From NCBI RefSeq assembly GCF_038070005.1, contig NZ_JBBPCO010000009.1, positions 62,001 to 126,000 of the forward strand: a DNA stretch of 64,000 nt, in the 5' to 3' direction. Positions 17,415-27,490 of the stretch are shown here, in pieces (within the stretch, counting starts at the first letter, position 1; the number at the start of each line of letters is the position of its first letter). A program made the translations under genes and the position numbers. The DNA is from Thermithiobacillus plumbiphilus (GTDB lineage: Bacteria; Pseudomonadota; Gammaproteobacteria; Acidithiobacillales; Thermithiobacillaceae). The notes beneath the pieces are model-generated. The model was not told where the DNA came from, ran no database searches, and saw nothing but the letters and a program-made list of their open reading frames with translations.

Positions 17415-18268
17415 ACAAATCCGCGCGAATTCTTCTTTCGGTTGCCCAGGCGGATGCCGCCATGCTGGCCCGGCGTCTGGCCGCAAGGCTGGAGCTCTCG
17501 GGGGTACCGACCCGGGTCGAGATCAGTGCCTGCCTGCAGGCACAGGAGGAGCAGATCGGGGTTGCGCTCGGTGATTTCCAGGGTCTGGCCACCTGGCTGG
17601 CGCAGCCGAACCGCCATCATTTTTCCCCGCTCGACTGGTTGGGCATGCGGGCATTTTGCGATCAGCAATTCCCTTTGGATCACGCTGTCCATACCGTTTT
17701 GAAGGCGGTGTGCGAGCAGGGCATCATGGTAACGCCAGGCGAGTACTGGCACCTGGGTGGGACGTCGGGAGAAGGCTTGCTCCTGGATTTCGCACCACCA
17801 GAATTGGCGCTGGTGCAGGCCCTGCAGGCGCGCGGTGAGACCCTGGCCCTGGCGGAATCCTGTACCGGCGGCGGGCTGGCAGCGCGCATCACCAATGTCC
17901 CGGGGGCCTCGGCTGTGTTCCAGGCTGGCCTGGTCACCTATGGCAATGATGCCAAGCAAGCACTGCTGGGCGTGCAAGCGGAAACGCTGGCCCGCATGGG
18001 CGCGGTCAGCGAGCCGACGGCGCTGGAGATGCTGGCGGGTGCCCTGCGGCAGGCGGAATGGGCTGCCGCCATTACCGGCATCGCCGGGCCCGGGGGCGCG
18101 ACGCCTGGCAAGCCGGTGGGGACGGTCTGTATTGCCTGGGGGCGGCGTCAGGGCCCGCAATGTGTGGATACCTTTCATTTTCCGGGTGATCGCTGGGCGG
18201 TGCGCCACGCCGCCGGCAATGTCGCCCTGGGCAGATTGCTGGAGCTGATCCATGAACCTGCCGGGTAA
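17411..18268 (+). CDS. CinA-C family nicotinamide-nucleotide amidohydrolase with an unusual N-terminal domain
   Basis: Residues about 128-283 form a CinA C-terminal (PncC-type) domain, shown by TLALAESCTGGGLAARIT, LVTYGNDAK and ITGIAGPGG. This type deamidates nicotinamide mononucleotide in the NAD salvage cycle. The first roughly 125 residues are not the MoCF-like domain of full CinA and I do not recognise them. PncC proteins are usually about 160 residues, so this is a fusion or an extended form. The start overlaps the pgpA stop (ATGA) and the end overlaps thpR by 17 bases, within a cinA-recA type locus. Confidence 0.85.
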   Translation: MNKSARILLSVAQADAAMLARRLAARLELSGVPTRVEISACLQAQEEQIGVALGDFQGLATWLAQPNRHHFSPLDWLGMRAFCDQQFPLDHAVHTVLKAVCEQGIMVTPGEYWHLGGTSGEGLLLDFAPPELALVQALQARGETLALAESCTGGGLAARITNVPGASAVFQAGLVTYGNDAKQALLGVQAETLARMGAVSEPTALEMLAGALRQAEWAAAITGIAGPGGATPGKPVGTVCIAWGRRQGPQCVDTFHFPGDRWAVRHAAGNVALGRLLELIHEPAG

Positions 18269-18806
18269 CTATTTCATCACCGCCTGGGTGCCGCCCGAGT
18301 TGCAGGACTGGATCCGGCGCGAGGCCATGCCAAGGCTGCCCTTGCATGGATCCTTGCCGCGCGGGCTCTATCTGGAAGCGCCCTTTCGTTGGCATCTCAC
18401 CCTGCGTTATCTGGGAGGCGTCGGTGCTGAATGCATGCCCTGCATCGAGCAGGCGCTTGCAGGATTGGCATTCAAAACTTTCCCTGTTGCCGTGAATTTT
18501 GATATAATTGGCTGCTTCCAGAAGGGCAGGATTGCCTGGCTTGGCCCCCGCGAGCCCGTTCCGGCGCTCGCTGAATGTGTCACTCAATTGAACGAAAACC
18601 TGTCAAATTGCGGTTTCAAGCTTGAAAATCGTTCTTTTCGCCCCCATATAACACTGGTTCGTTCCCCGCAATCCTGGCCTTGTCAGCGCGTGAATCTTCC
18701 CGGTGTTGGTTGGTCGATCGATCAGTTTCATCTCGTGCGTTCGTTGCATGGACAGTATCGGACCGAAGCATCCTGGCCCTTGCGGGACAGTCTCAACAAG
18801 GAGTAG
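18252..18806 (+). CDS. thpR: RNA 2',3'-cyclic phosphodiesterase (2H family)
   Basis: ThpR opens 2',3'-cyclic phosphate RNA ends. The 184-residue product has the two HxTx motifs of the 2H phosphoesterase fold: WHLTLRYLG near residue 48 and RPHITLVRS near residue 131. It overlaps the end of the CinA-like gene and ends eight bases before recA, so it belongs to the same transcription unit. Length agrees with the family (175-190). Confidence 0.92.
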   Translation: MNLPGNYFITAWVPPELQDWIRREAMPRLPLHGSLPRGLYLEAPFRWHLTLRYLGGVGAECMPCIEQALAGLAFKTFPVAVNFDIIGCFQKGRIAWLGPREPVPALAECVTQLNENLSNCGFKLENRSFRPHITLVRSPQSWPCQRVNLPGVGWSIDQFHLVRSLHGQYRTEASWPLRDSLNKE

Positions 18807-18813
18807 TGACTCA

Positions 18814-19869
<1,056 letters not shown>

Positions 19870-19904
19870 GGCTTGAGCGCCAACCGCACGGGAGGTGATT
19901 GCAG

Positions 19905-20402
19905 GTGCCTTTTCAAAAGCGATCCAGCACCCAGGAAGAAGCCGCCCCGATGGGGGCGGCGACGGCCCGCAACCGGGCGCTGAACTGGCTTGCCCGGCGC
20001 GAACACAGCAGCCAGCAGATGCGTCAGAAGCTATCGCGCATCGGCTGTCCGGAAGATGTGACTGAAACCCTGATTCGCCAGCTTGGCGAGGAAGGGCTGC
20101 TCAGTGATCAGCGTTATGCGGAGATGCTGTCGCGTACCCGCTTCAACCGCGGTTTTGGTCCGGCCCGGGTGCGTGCGGAGTTGCGCAGCCAGGGCGTGGA
20201 TGACGAAACCATTGCCCAGTATGCAGATATTGATGAGCATACCCTGCTGCAACAGGCGCGCACGGCGCTGGAAAAGCGCTTTGGCGGCTTGCGCGCTCAG
20301 GATCAGAAAAGCCGCGCCCAGCAGGCCCGTTTCCTGGCCTACAAGGGTTTTCCATCGGACCTGATCTTTCGCGCGATTTCCGGCGAGGGGGATCCGGACT
20401 AG
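19905..20402 (+). CDS. recX: Regulatory protein RecX
   Basis: RecX binds RecA filaments and restrains them. The 165-residue product shows the tandem three-helix repeats of the family: [19 protein letters not shown], then [35 protein letters not shown] choose GTG 19905 because GGAGGTGA lies eight bases upstream; a TTG at 19899 is closer to that site than usual. It lies 35 bases after recA, the standard arrangement. Confidence 0.94.
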   Translation: MPFQKRSSTQEEAAPMGAATARNRALNWLARREHSSQQMRQKLSRIGCPEDVTETLIRQLGEEGLLSDQRYAEMLSRTRFNRGFGPARVRAELRSQGVDDETIAQYADIDEHTLLQQARTALEKRFGGLRAQDQKSRAQQARFLAYKGFPSDLIFRAISGEGDPD

Positions 20403-20456
20403 CTGTTTTCCGATTCTGGCCCCAGTCGCCATATCCGATCCCTTTTTGTTACACTC

Positions 20457-20484
20457 AAAGGCAGTTTACAGACTGCCTTTTTTT
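20457..20484 (+). terminator. Intrinsic terminator between recX and alaS
   Basis: AAAGGCAGT (20457-20465) pairs with ACTGCCTTT (20472-20480) and is followed by TTTT. It ends only 18 bases before the alaS start, so the alaS transcript must either read through it or begin very near it. Confidence 0.85.
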
Positions 20485-20502
20485 GCGCCCGAGAGCCAAA
20501 CC

Positions 20503-23136
20503 ATGCGCGTTGCCGACATTCGACAGAATTTCCTGCAGTTCTTTGCTGATCAGGGCCACGAGAAAGTGCCCTCCAGCCCCCTGGTGCCCAAGAACGATCC
20601 CACCCTGCTGTTTACCAATGCCGGCATGGTGCAGTTCAAGGATGTCTTCCTGGGCCTGGAAAGCCGCCCCTATCAGCGCGCGGTGAGCGTGCAGCGCTGC
20701 ATGCGCGCTGGTGGCAAGCACAACGATCTGGAAAATGTCGGTTATACCGCCCGGCATCACACCTTTTTCGAAATGCTGGGGAATTTCTCCTTTGGCGATT
20801 ACTTCAAACGCGACGCCATCCGGTTTGCCTGGCGCTTCCTGACCGAAACCCTCGGCCTGCCCCCGGAAAGGCTCTGGGTGACGGTCTATCAGGAAGACGA
20901 TGAAGCGGCGGCCATCTGGCTGGACGAAATGGGCATCGATCCGGCGCGTTTCTCCCGCTGTGATGCGAAAGACAATTTCTGGAGTATGGGCGACACCGGC
21001 CCCTGTGGCCCCTGTTCGGAGATCTTCTTTGATCATGGCCCGCATATCCCCGGTGGTCCTCCCGGCAGTGAAGATGCCGACGGGGATCGCTACGTCGAGA
21101 TCTGGAATCTGGTGTTCATGCAGTATGACCGGGATTCCGACGGCAAGCTGACCCCGCTACCCAAGCCCTCGGTGGATACCGGCATGGGGCTGGAGCGCTT
21201 GGCTGCCGTGCTGCAGGGCGTGCACAACAACTACGACACCGACGTGTTCCAGCCCGCCATTCAGGCGGCGGCCAGCCTGGCCGGTCTGCGTTATGGCGAG
21301 GACGCCAAGCTGGATACCTCGTTGCGGGTGCTGGCCGATCACATCCGTTCCTGCAGCTTTCTGATCACCGATGGCGTGATGCCCGCCAACGAGGGACGTG
21401 GCTATGTGCTGCGGCGCATCATCCGGCGCGCCATCCGTCATGGCCACAAGCTCGGCCTGCGGGAGATCTTCTTCTATAAACTCGTGGGGCCGCTCTGCGA
21501 CAGCATGGGTGCTGCCTATCCCGAGCTACTGGCAGCGCGGGCGGATGTCGAAAAGGTGCTCAAGCTCGAGGAAGAGCGTTTCCTGGAGACCCTGGAAAAT
21601 GGCCTGAAGCTGCTCGACGAGGTGATTGCCGGGCTCGGGGATGCTCGCACCCTGCCAGGGGATGCTGTGTTCAAGCTGTATGACACCTTTGGCTTTCCGG
21701 TGGATCTGACCGGCGACATCGCCCGCGAGCGTGGCCTGACGGTGGATGAGGCGGGCTTTGAAGCCGCCATGTCTGAGCAGAAGAATCGCTCGCGCGCCGC
21801 CTGGTCGGGCAGTGGCGAGGTCAAGGCCGAGAATGTCTATCACGACCTGCGCGCGCGCATGCAGCCGGTCGAGTTTTTTGGCTATGAGCAGCTCGATGTC
21901 GAGGCCGAGGTGGTGGCCATCCTGCGCGATGGCGAACTCGTAGATCAGCTTGGTGTCGGCGAAAGTGGCGCTGTAATACTGGATCGCACGACCTTTTACG
22001 GCGAGTCCGGCGGTCAGGTGGGCGACCAGGGCGCCCTGCTCTGGGATGCGGGCCGCTTTGCCGTGGAGAATACGCAAAAGCCCCTGCCGGATCTCTTTGT
22101 GCATGTCGGTCGGCTGGAAAGCGGTTCCCTGCGGGTGGGCCAGCGTCTGACGGCGCACGTCGATGAACAGGCCCGTCTCGATACTGCCTACAATCATTCC
22201 GCCACCCACCTTCTGCACGCAGCGCTCAAAACCGTGCTCGGTGGCCATGTGCGCCAGATGGGCTCGCTGGTGGCGCCTGACCGCCTGCGCTTTGATTTTG
22301 CGCACTTTGCGCCCCTGAGCCAGGAAGAACTCTTGCGCGTCGAGGATCTGGTCAACGCCGAGATCCGCGCCAATGCCGAGGCCGAGACGCAAGTCATGCC
22401 CATCGATGAGGCAATCGCCAGTGGGGCGGCTGCGCTGTTTGGCGAGAAATACGGCGATACCGTGCGGGTGGTGCGCATGGGGGACTTTTCCAGCGAGCTC
22501 TGTGGCGGCACGCATGTGCGGCGAGTCGGGGACATCGGCCTTTTCAGGATCATCAGCGAATCGGGCGTTGCCTCCGGTACCCGGCGCATCGAGGCCGTGA
22601 CCGGCCGCATGGCGCTGGCGATGGTGCGCGAAAAGGAGGCATTGCTGCGCCAGGTCGCGGATCTTCTGAAGGCCAGTCCGCAGGATGCCGCCAAGCGTCT
22701 GGAAGGCCTGCTGGAGCAGCACCGCCAGCTCGAACGCCAGATCGAGCAGATCCGGGCCAAGGCCGCCGCCAGCCAGGGGGACAATCTGGCGGATAGGGCG
22801 ATCAGCCTGAAAGGGGTTAAAGTGCTGGCAGCGCAACTCGATGGCGCGGACGCCAAAACCCTGCGCAATACCCTGGACCAGCTCCGTGACAAGCTCGGCA
22901 ATTCGGCCATCGTGCTGGCGGCGGTGCAGGGCGACAAGGTGAGTCTGGTGGCCGGCGTCAGCAAGGATCTCAGTAGCCGCATCCCGGCTGGTGACCTGGT
23001 CAATTTCGTGGCTCAGCCCTTGGGCGGCAAGGGCGGCGGCCGGCCGGACATGGCTCAGGCCGGTGGCAGCAATCCGGAAAAGCTGCCGGATATCCTCTCC
23101 CAGGTGCCGGCCTGGATCGAAAACCTGCTCGGTTAA
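20503..23136 (+). CDS. alaS: Alanyl-tRNA synthetase
   Basis: AlaS charges tRNA-Ala and edits mis-acylated serine and glycine. The 877-residue product has the class II catalytic core ([32 protein letters not shown]). The editing domain has the zinc motif [10 protein letters not shown], and LCGGTHV with the [12 protein letters not shown] signature, and a C-terminal coiled coil and C-Ala domain follow. ATG 20503 starts at [14 protein letters not shown], as in homologues; a reading from 20446 runs across the terminator and is rejected. The recA-recX-alaS order is widespread in gammaproteobacteria. Confidence 0.97.
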   Translation: MRVADIRQNFLQFFADQGHEKVPSSPLVPKNDPTLLFTNAGMVQFKDVFLGLESRPYQRAVSVQRCMRAGGKHNDLENVGYTARHHTFFEMLGNFSFGDYFKRDAIRFAWRFLTETLGLPPERLWVTVYQEDDEAAAIWLDEMGIDPARFSRCDAKDNFWSMGDTGPCGPCSEIFFDHGPHIPGGPPGSEDADGDRYVEIWNLVFMQYDRDSDGKLTPLPKPSVDTGMGLERLAAVLQGVHNNYDTDVFQPAIQAAASLAGLRYGEDAKLDTSLRVLADHIRSCSFLITDGVMPANEGRGYVLRRIIRRAIRHGHKLGLREIFFYKLVGPLCDSMGAAYPELLAARADVEKVLKLEEERFLETLENGLKLLDEVIAGLGDARTLPGDAVFKLYDTFGFPVDLTGDIARERGLTVDEAGFEAAMSEQKNRSRAAWSGSGEVKAENVYHDLRARMQPVEFFGYEQLDVEAEVVAILRDGELVDQLGVGESGAVILDRTTFYGESGGQVGDQGALLWDAGRFAVENTQKPLPDLFVHVGRLESGSLRVGQRLTAHVDEQARLDTAYNHSATHLLHAALKTVLGGHVRQMGSLVAPDRLRFDFAHFAPLSQEELLRVEDLVNAEIRANAEAETQVMPIDEAIASGAAALFGEKYGDTVRVVRMGDFSSELCGGTHVRRVGDIGLFRIISESGVASGTRRIEAVTGRMALAMVREKEALLRQVADLLKASPQDAAKRLEGLLEQHRQLERQIEQIRAKAAASQGDNLADRAISLKGVKVLAAQLDGADAKTLRNTLDQLRDKLGNSAIVLAAVQGDKVSLVAGVSKDLSSRIPAGDLVNFVAQPLGGKGGGRPDMAQAGGSNPEKLPDILSQVPAWIENLLG

Positions 23137-23148
23137 ACGCGCCAGGCT

Positions 23149-23168
23149 GGCTTGGCTTGGCTTGGCTT
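23149..23168 (+). repeat. Pentanucleotide tandem repeat (GGCTT)4
   Basis: Four perfect GGCTT units lie in the gap after alaS, preceded by a partial GGCTG. Such runs can vary in copy number by slippage. It is outside any coding frame that I accept. Confidence 0.7.
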
Positions 23169-23189
23169 GTAGCGTGGCGGGGATCATGC

Positions 23190-23214
23190 GCGGTGCCTCC
23201 GGGCACCGTTATTA
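23190..23214 (+). terminator. Probable alaS terminator
   Basis: CGGTGCC (23191-23197) pairs with GGCACCG (23202-23208) across a TCCG loop and is followed by TTATTA. The T tract is short, so strength is uncertain. Confidence 0.6.
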
Positions 23215-23237
23215 CCGACAAACCGTGGAGGCTGGCC

Positions 23238-23402
23238 ATGCGTGTCCTGCTGTGGATTGGTATCTTTCTCGTTGCCCTGGGCCTGCTGGCCTGGCTGGTG
23301 TTCAAGATCACGATCCGGTTGGCCATGCTGCTTTTCCTGGCCGGTGTGGCCTTCATTGTCTGGGGAGGCTTCAAGCTCAGCCGGATGGGACGCGAAACCT
23401 AA
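23238..23402 (+). CDS. Small hydrophobic membrane protein, 54 residues
   Basis: The product is almost wholly two membrane segments (about residues 2-23 and 27-46, separated by KITIRLA) with a short basic tail KLSRMGRET. ATG 23238 follows GTGGAGG. No family is recognised. It sits 10 bases before the endonuclease III gene and could be cotranscribed with it. Confidence 0.6.
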   Translation: MRVLLWIGIFLVALGLLAWLVFKITIRLAMLLFLAGVAFIVWGGFKLSRMGRET

Positions 23403-23412
23403 TACCGGGCGC

Positions 23413-24096
23413 ATGCAGGTTCCGCAGCCTGGGTCCAAACGGCCATTCGAGCCGGATCTGGCTTTTGCGCGCATTGCCGAGGCGGTCCAGCCCTTTCCAA
23501 AGGCCGCCCTGTTCGAACTCGCGGATGAGGGGTTTCGTTCGCCGTTCGAGCAACTACTGGCCTGCATCATTTCCATTCGCACCCGCGATGAGACCACCCT
23601 GCCGGCCGCAAGACGTCTTTTCGCCCTGGCCCGTACGCCTGCGCAATTGCTTGCACTCGATCCCGCGGCGATCTATGCGGCCATCCTCCCTGCCACCTTT
23701 CACGAAACCAAGGCGCGTCAGATGCGCGCCATCGCGGCAGCCATCGAGGCGGATCATGGGGGTGAACTGCCCTGTGCTCGGGATACCCTGCTATCATTTC
23801 AGGGGGTCGGCCCGAAATGTGCCAATCTGTCGCTTGGCATCGCCTGTGGTTTGCCCCTGATCAGCGTCGATATCCACGTTCACCGGGTGGTCAACCGCTG
23901 GGGCTATGTGCAGGCCAAAACACCTGAGCAAACCCTGGTCCAGCTCGATGCCCGGCTGCCCATGGCCTTTCGGGTGGCAATCAACCGCTTGCTGGTGCCC
24001 TTTGGCAAGCACATCTGTACCGGGCAGCTGCCCCGTTGTTCAAGCTGCCCGGTACTGGATATGTGCCAGCAGATTGGTGTCAACAGGCATCGTTGA
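23413..24096 (+). CDS. nth: Endonuclease III-like DNA glycosylase
   Basis: This enzyme removes oxidised pyrimidines and nicks the abasic site. The 227-residue product has the helix-hairpin-helix loop FQGVGPKCANLSL with the catalytic lysine and, 20 residues on, the aspartate in VDIHVHRVVNRWG. The 4Fe-4S motif is complete near the C-terminus (C-x6-C-x2-C-x5-C: CTGQLPRCSSCPVLDMC). I start at ATG 23413, because the longer frame from 23242 only overlaps the membrane-protein gene. Length is slightly above E. coli Nth (211). Confidence 0.92.
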   Translation: MQVPQPGSKRPFEPDLAFARIAEAVQPFPKAALFELADEGFRSPFEQLLACIISIRTRDETTLPAARRLFALARTPAQLLALDPAAIYAAILPATFHETKARQMRAIAAAIEADHGGELPCARDTLLSFQGVGPKCANLSLGIACGLPLISVDIHVHRVVNRWGYVQAKTPEQTLVQLDARLPMAFRVAINRLLVPFGKHICTGQLPRCSSCPVLDMCQQIGVNRHR

Positions 24097-24146
24097 GACA
24101 GTTTCAGCCAGAAACTTGATCGCATCAGCAGCAAGAGGAGGTGGTT

Positions 24147-25262
24147 TTGGATTATCTGAATCAGATCGATTTCCTGCAGGCCAATGTATATGGCAACACT
24201 TACGCGCAGTGGCTGGTTGCTGGACTGGTGTTCCTGCTGTCCTGGGGGGGGCTGCGTTACCTGAAGGGTATGCTCGTCGACCGCCTGAGTGTGCTGGCGC
24301 GCGGTACGAGCACGGACCTGGATGACTTTGCCGTCAGCCTGTTGCAGGGCGTCAAGGGGTTCTTCCTCATCATTCTCTCCCTGGCCATCGCAACGATGGT
24401 CCTCAATCTGCCGCCAGCGAAGACGGACATCATTCATACCCTGGCGGTGATCGCGGTACTGATCCAGGCGGCATTCTGGGGCACGGCCTTCATTGATTTC
24501 CTGCTCAATCGTCAGGTCAGCAATCGCGGCGTCGAAACGGATGGCGGCGCGATCATGACCATGCGTGCTGTGGGATTCATAGGAAGGATGGTGCTGTGGG
24601 TGGTCATTGTCCTGTTGATCCTGGACAATTCAGGCGTTGATGTGACGGCCCTGGTGGCCAGTCTTGGTATCGGTGGCGTGGCGGTGGCGCTGGCGGTGCA
24701 GAACATCCTGAGTGATCTCTTCGCATCGCTGTCGATCGTGCTCGACAAACCCTTCGTGATTGGAGATTTCATTACCGTGGGCGACATGGCGGGAACCGTC
24801 GAGTACATCGGGATGAAGTCGACGCGGGTACGTAGTCTCTCGGGTGAGCAGATCGTTTTTTCCAATGCCGATATCCTCAAGGGCCAGATCCGCAATTACA
24901 AGCGCATGTTCGAGCGCCGGGTGGTGCTGCAGTTTGGCGTCACCTACCAGACCCCGCAGGAAAAACTGGCAGCCATGCCAGGCTGGATTCGCAAAATCGT
25001 GGAGGCCCAGGACAAGACCCGGTTCGATCGGGCGCATCTGGCCGGCTTCGGTAATTCCGCGCTGAACTTCGAGGTGGTGTACTTCGTGCTCGATCCGGAC
25101 TACAACGTGTATATGGATATCCAGCAGGCCATCGATCTGGGCATCATCGAGGTCTTTGCCCGGGAAAAGGTCGAGTTTGCCTATCCGACCCAGACCCTGT
25201 TCGTGCAGGGCAGCGGGGGTGAAATTGCAGTAGCGCGCGAGTCCAGGGCGCTCGGTCGCTGA
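24147..25262 (+). CDS. Small-conductance mechanosensitive channel, MscS family
   Basis: This channel vents solutes on hypo-osmotic shock. The 371-residue product has five predicted membrane segments, two more than E. coli MscS. The pore helix and beta domain are clear: LGIGGVAVALAVQNILSD, then DKPFVIGDFITVGDMAGTVEYIGMKSTRVRS. TTG 24147 is preferred because GAGGAG lies six bases upstream. The GTG at 24141 abuts that site and is less likely. The transcript may continue into the small membrane gene 22 bases downstream. Confidence 0.9.
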   Translation: MDYLNQIDFLQANVYGNTYAQWLVAGLVFLLSWGGLRYLKGMLVDRLSVLARGTSTDLDDFAVSLLQGVKGFFLIILSLAIATMVLNLPPAKTDIIHTLAVIAVLIQAAFWGTAFIDFLLNRQVSNRGVETDGGAIMTMRAVGFIGRMVLWVVIVLLILDNSGVDVTALVASLGIGGVAVALAVQNILSDLFASLSIVLDKPFVIGDFITVGDMAGTVEYIGMKSTRVRSLSGEQIVFSNADILKGQIRNYKRMFERRVVLQFGVTYQTPQEKLAAMPGWIRKIVEAQDKTRFDRAHLAGFGNSALNFEVVYFVLDPDYNVYMDIQQAIDLGIIEVFAREKVEFAYPTQTLFVQGSGGEIAVARESRALGR

Positions 25263-25284
25263 TCATTAGAACAAGGGAGACTTC

Positions 25285-25632
25285 ATGAGATTGCTGCTGC
25301 GCTGGCTGGTCAATGGCTTGATGCTCTTGCTGGTTGCCTATCTGTTTCCTTCGATTTCACTGACCGGCCCGTTTTCCGCACTGTTCACGGCACTCCTGCT
25401 GGGCCTGGTCAACGCCTTGATCCGTCCCGTGTTGCTGGTGCTGACCCTGCCGATCACTGTGCTGACCCTGGGCTTGTTTACCCTGGTGATCAATGGGTTG
25501 TTGTTCTGGTTCGTATCCGCCCTGGTGCCGGGCTTCCATGTGGCGGGGTTCTGGTCGGCTTTTTGGGGGGCTCTGGTGTACAGTATTCTTTCCTGGGCGG
25601 CCAGCGCCCTGATCGTCGAACGCGACCGTTGA
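25285..25632 (+). CDS. Phage-holin family IV-like membrane protein (YvlD type)
   Basis: The 115-residue product has four membrane segments and the family pattern LVNALIRPVLLVLTLPITVLTLG followed by VINGLLFWFVS. Despite the family name these are usually chromosomal membrane proteins of unknown role, and nothing here indicates a prophage. AAGGGAG precedes ATG 25285. Confidence 0.8.
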   Translation: MRLLLRWLVNGLMLLLVAYLFPSISLTGPFSALFTALLLGLVNALIRPVLLVLTLPITVLTLGLFTLVINGLLFWFVSALVPGFHVAGFWSAFWGALVYSILSWAASALIVERDR

Positions 25633-25660
25633 GGCGGCGCGCCTGCATAGCGAGGTTTGC

Positions 25661-26788
25661 ATGATCCTGATTCTTGCCCCTGATACTGATCCCAAAGGCG
25701 CCGCTTTCAAACAGCTCATGGACTATGTCGAGCGCCTGCCCAAGGTGAGGGCGCGCGTCCATGTCGAGCAGGGCACTCAGCATACCCTGACCGAGATCTA
25801 CCTCATCGGTGACACCGCCAGCCTGAATCTCGCCGACATGCAGGGCCTGCCCTGCGTGGACCGGGTGGTGCGCGTCTCGGAGGAGTATCGCATCCTCGGT
25901 CGGCACAAGGACGATCAGCGGCCCACCGGCTTTGACTATAACGGCGTACATTTCGGCCAGGACAATCTCAATGTCTTCGCCGGGCTCTGCGCCGTGGACA
26001 ACCCCGAGCACGTCGAGCAGATGATGCGGGCCCTGCAGGCCGAGGGCCAGGTCTGCACCCGCATGGGCGCCTACAAGCCGCGCACCAGTCCCTATGCCTT
26101 CCAGGGGCATGGCAAGGCCTGTCTGCCTTACGTCTTCGAGCTGGCCGGCAAGTATGGCATCAAGGTCATTGCCATGGAGGTCACGCACGAGTCGCATGTC
26201 GAGGAGATCCGCGAGGCGCTTAGGCAGACCGGCAATCCGACCGGGGTGATGCTGCAGATCGGCACGCGCAACACCCAGAACTTCGAGCTGCTCAAGATCG
26301 TCGGCCGCCAGCAGGAATTTCCGGTGCTCCTGAAGCGCGGCTTCGGCATCACGCTCGAAGAGTCGCTCAATGCCGCGGAATATCTCGCGAGCGAGGGCAA
26401 TGCCCGGGTGATCTTCGGCCTGCGCGGCATGAAGAGCAACATGGGCGACCCGCACCGCAACTTCGTCGACTTTGCACAGGTGCCGGTGGTCAGGCGACTG
26501 ACCCGCATGCCGGTGTGCATCGATCCCTCGCACTCGGTGGGTTCGCGCGACCGGGCGCCGGATGGCATTCTCGATGTGATGCATGTGGTGGCCCAGGGCG
26601 TGATTGCCGGCGCCAACATGATCCTGGTGGATTTCCATCCCAACCCGGCCAAGGCCCTGGTGGACGGCCCCCAGGCCCTGCTGCTCGAAGAGCTGCCCTA
26701 TTTCCTGGAAGACGTGCGCATCGCGCGCGAGGCCTACGAACAGCGTGTGGCGCTGACCCGGCGTTTTCGGGTCGAGCATCCGGACTGA
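25661..26788 (+). CDS. aroF: 3-deoxy-7-phosphoheptulonate synthase, type I-beta
   Basis: This enzyme condenses phosphoenolpyruvate with erythrose 4-phosphate, the first step of aromatic amino acid synthesis. The 375-residue product has an N-terminal ferredoxin-like regulatory segment (about 1-85), then the barrel with GAYKPRTSPYAFQG, LQIGTRNTQNFELLK, PVLLKRGFGITLEE and the metal-site motif CIDPSHSVG, plus DFHPNPAKALVDGPQ. This layout matches the Thermotoga/Bacillus I-beta class rather than E. coli AroG. Its stop codon directly abuts the stop codon of the convergent response-regulator gene. Confidence 0.9.
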   Translation: MILILAPDTDPKGAAFKQLMDYVERLPKVRARVHVEQGTQHTLTEIYLIGDTASLNLADMQGLPCVDRVVRVSEEYRILGRHKDDQRPTGFDYNGVHFGQDNLNVFAGLCAVDNPEHVEQMMRALQAEGQVCTRMGAYKPRTSPYAFQGHGKACLPYVFELAGKYGIKVIAMEVTHESHVEEIREALRQTGNPTGVMLQIGTRNTQNFELLKIVGRQQEFPVLLKRGFGITLEESLNAAEYLASEGNARVIFGLRGMKSNMGDPHRNFVDFAQVPVVRRLTRMPVCIDPSHSVGSRDRAPDGILDVMHVVAQGVIAGANMILVDFHPNPAKALVDGPQALLLEELPYFLEDVRIAREAYEQRVALTRRFRVEHPD

Positions 26789-27490
26789 TCAGGGCTCGGC
26801 GTGGTTTTCCACCAGCTTGTAGCCGCTGCCGTGAATGGTGAGGAGATAGCGCGGATTGGCCGGATCCGGCTCGATCTTCTTTCTCAGGCGCAGGATGAAG
26901 TTGTCCACCGTGCGGGTGACGATCTCGCGCTGATGGCCCCAGATCTCGATCAGGAGCACGTCGCGCGAGATGACCTGGCCGGCATGATCCACGAAGTACC
27001 TGAGCAGTTCGAATTCTCGCGCGCTGGCCTCTAGCGGGTAGTTATCCCGCTGCATCTGCTGGCGCACGAAATCCACCTCGCAGGCACCGACCCGCACGTT
27101 GCGATTGCTGGCGGGCGCAGGGCGGTAACGCCTTAGCTGGGCATGGATGCGCGCGAGCAGTTCGCGCAGGCCAAAGGGCTTGACGACGTAATCATCCGCG
27201 CCCATCTCCAGCCCCAGCACCTTGTCGATTTCCTGGCCGCGCGCGGTCAGCATGATGATGGGGGATTCGATGCCCTCGGCGCGCATGCGCCGGCACAGGT
27301 CCAGCCCGTTGCCGTCGGGCAGCATCAGATCCAGTACGATCAGGTCCGGGCCTAGCTGCAGGGCGCTCTCGAATCCGGCCTTGGACGTGGCCGCACTTTC
27401 AATCAGATAACCCTCCACCTCAAGATTGTCCTGCAATCCCATGCGCATGGCAGGGTCGTCCTCGATGATCAGAATGCGGGGCTTAGGCAT
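26789..27490 (-). CDS. OmpR/PhoB-family response regulator
   Basis: This 233-residue transcription factor pairs with the kinase encoded upstream. Residues about 3-117 form the receiver with acidic pocket EDD, phosphoacceptor DLMLPDG (Asp near residue 50), threonine in MLTARG and lysine in VVKPFG. The C-terminal winged-helix domain has ASAREFELLRYF and TVDNFILRLRKKIE...LLTIHGSGYKL. ATG 27490 overlaps the kinase stop by eight bases and has an AGGAAA site; a reading from 27508 is less likely. Confidence 0.94.
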   Translation of the reverse strand: MPKPRILIIEDDPAMRMGLQDNLEVEGYLIESAATSKAGFESALQLGPDLIVLDLMLPDGNGLDLCRRMRAEGIESPIIMLTARGQEIDKVLGLEMGADDYVVKPFGLRELLARIHAQLRRYRPAPASNRNVRVGACEVDFVRQQMQRDNYPLEASAREFELLRYFVDHAGQVISRDVLLIEIWGHQREIVTRTVDNFILRLRKKIEPDPANPRYLLTIHGSGYKLVENHAEP

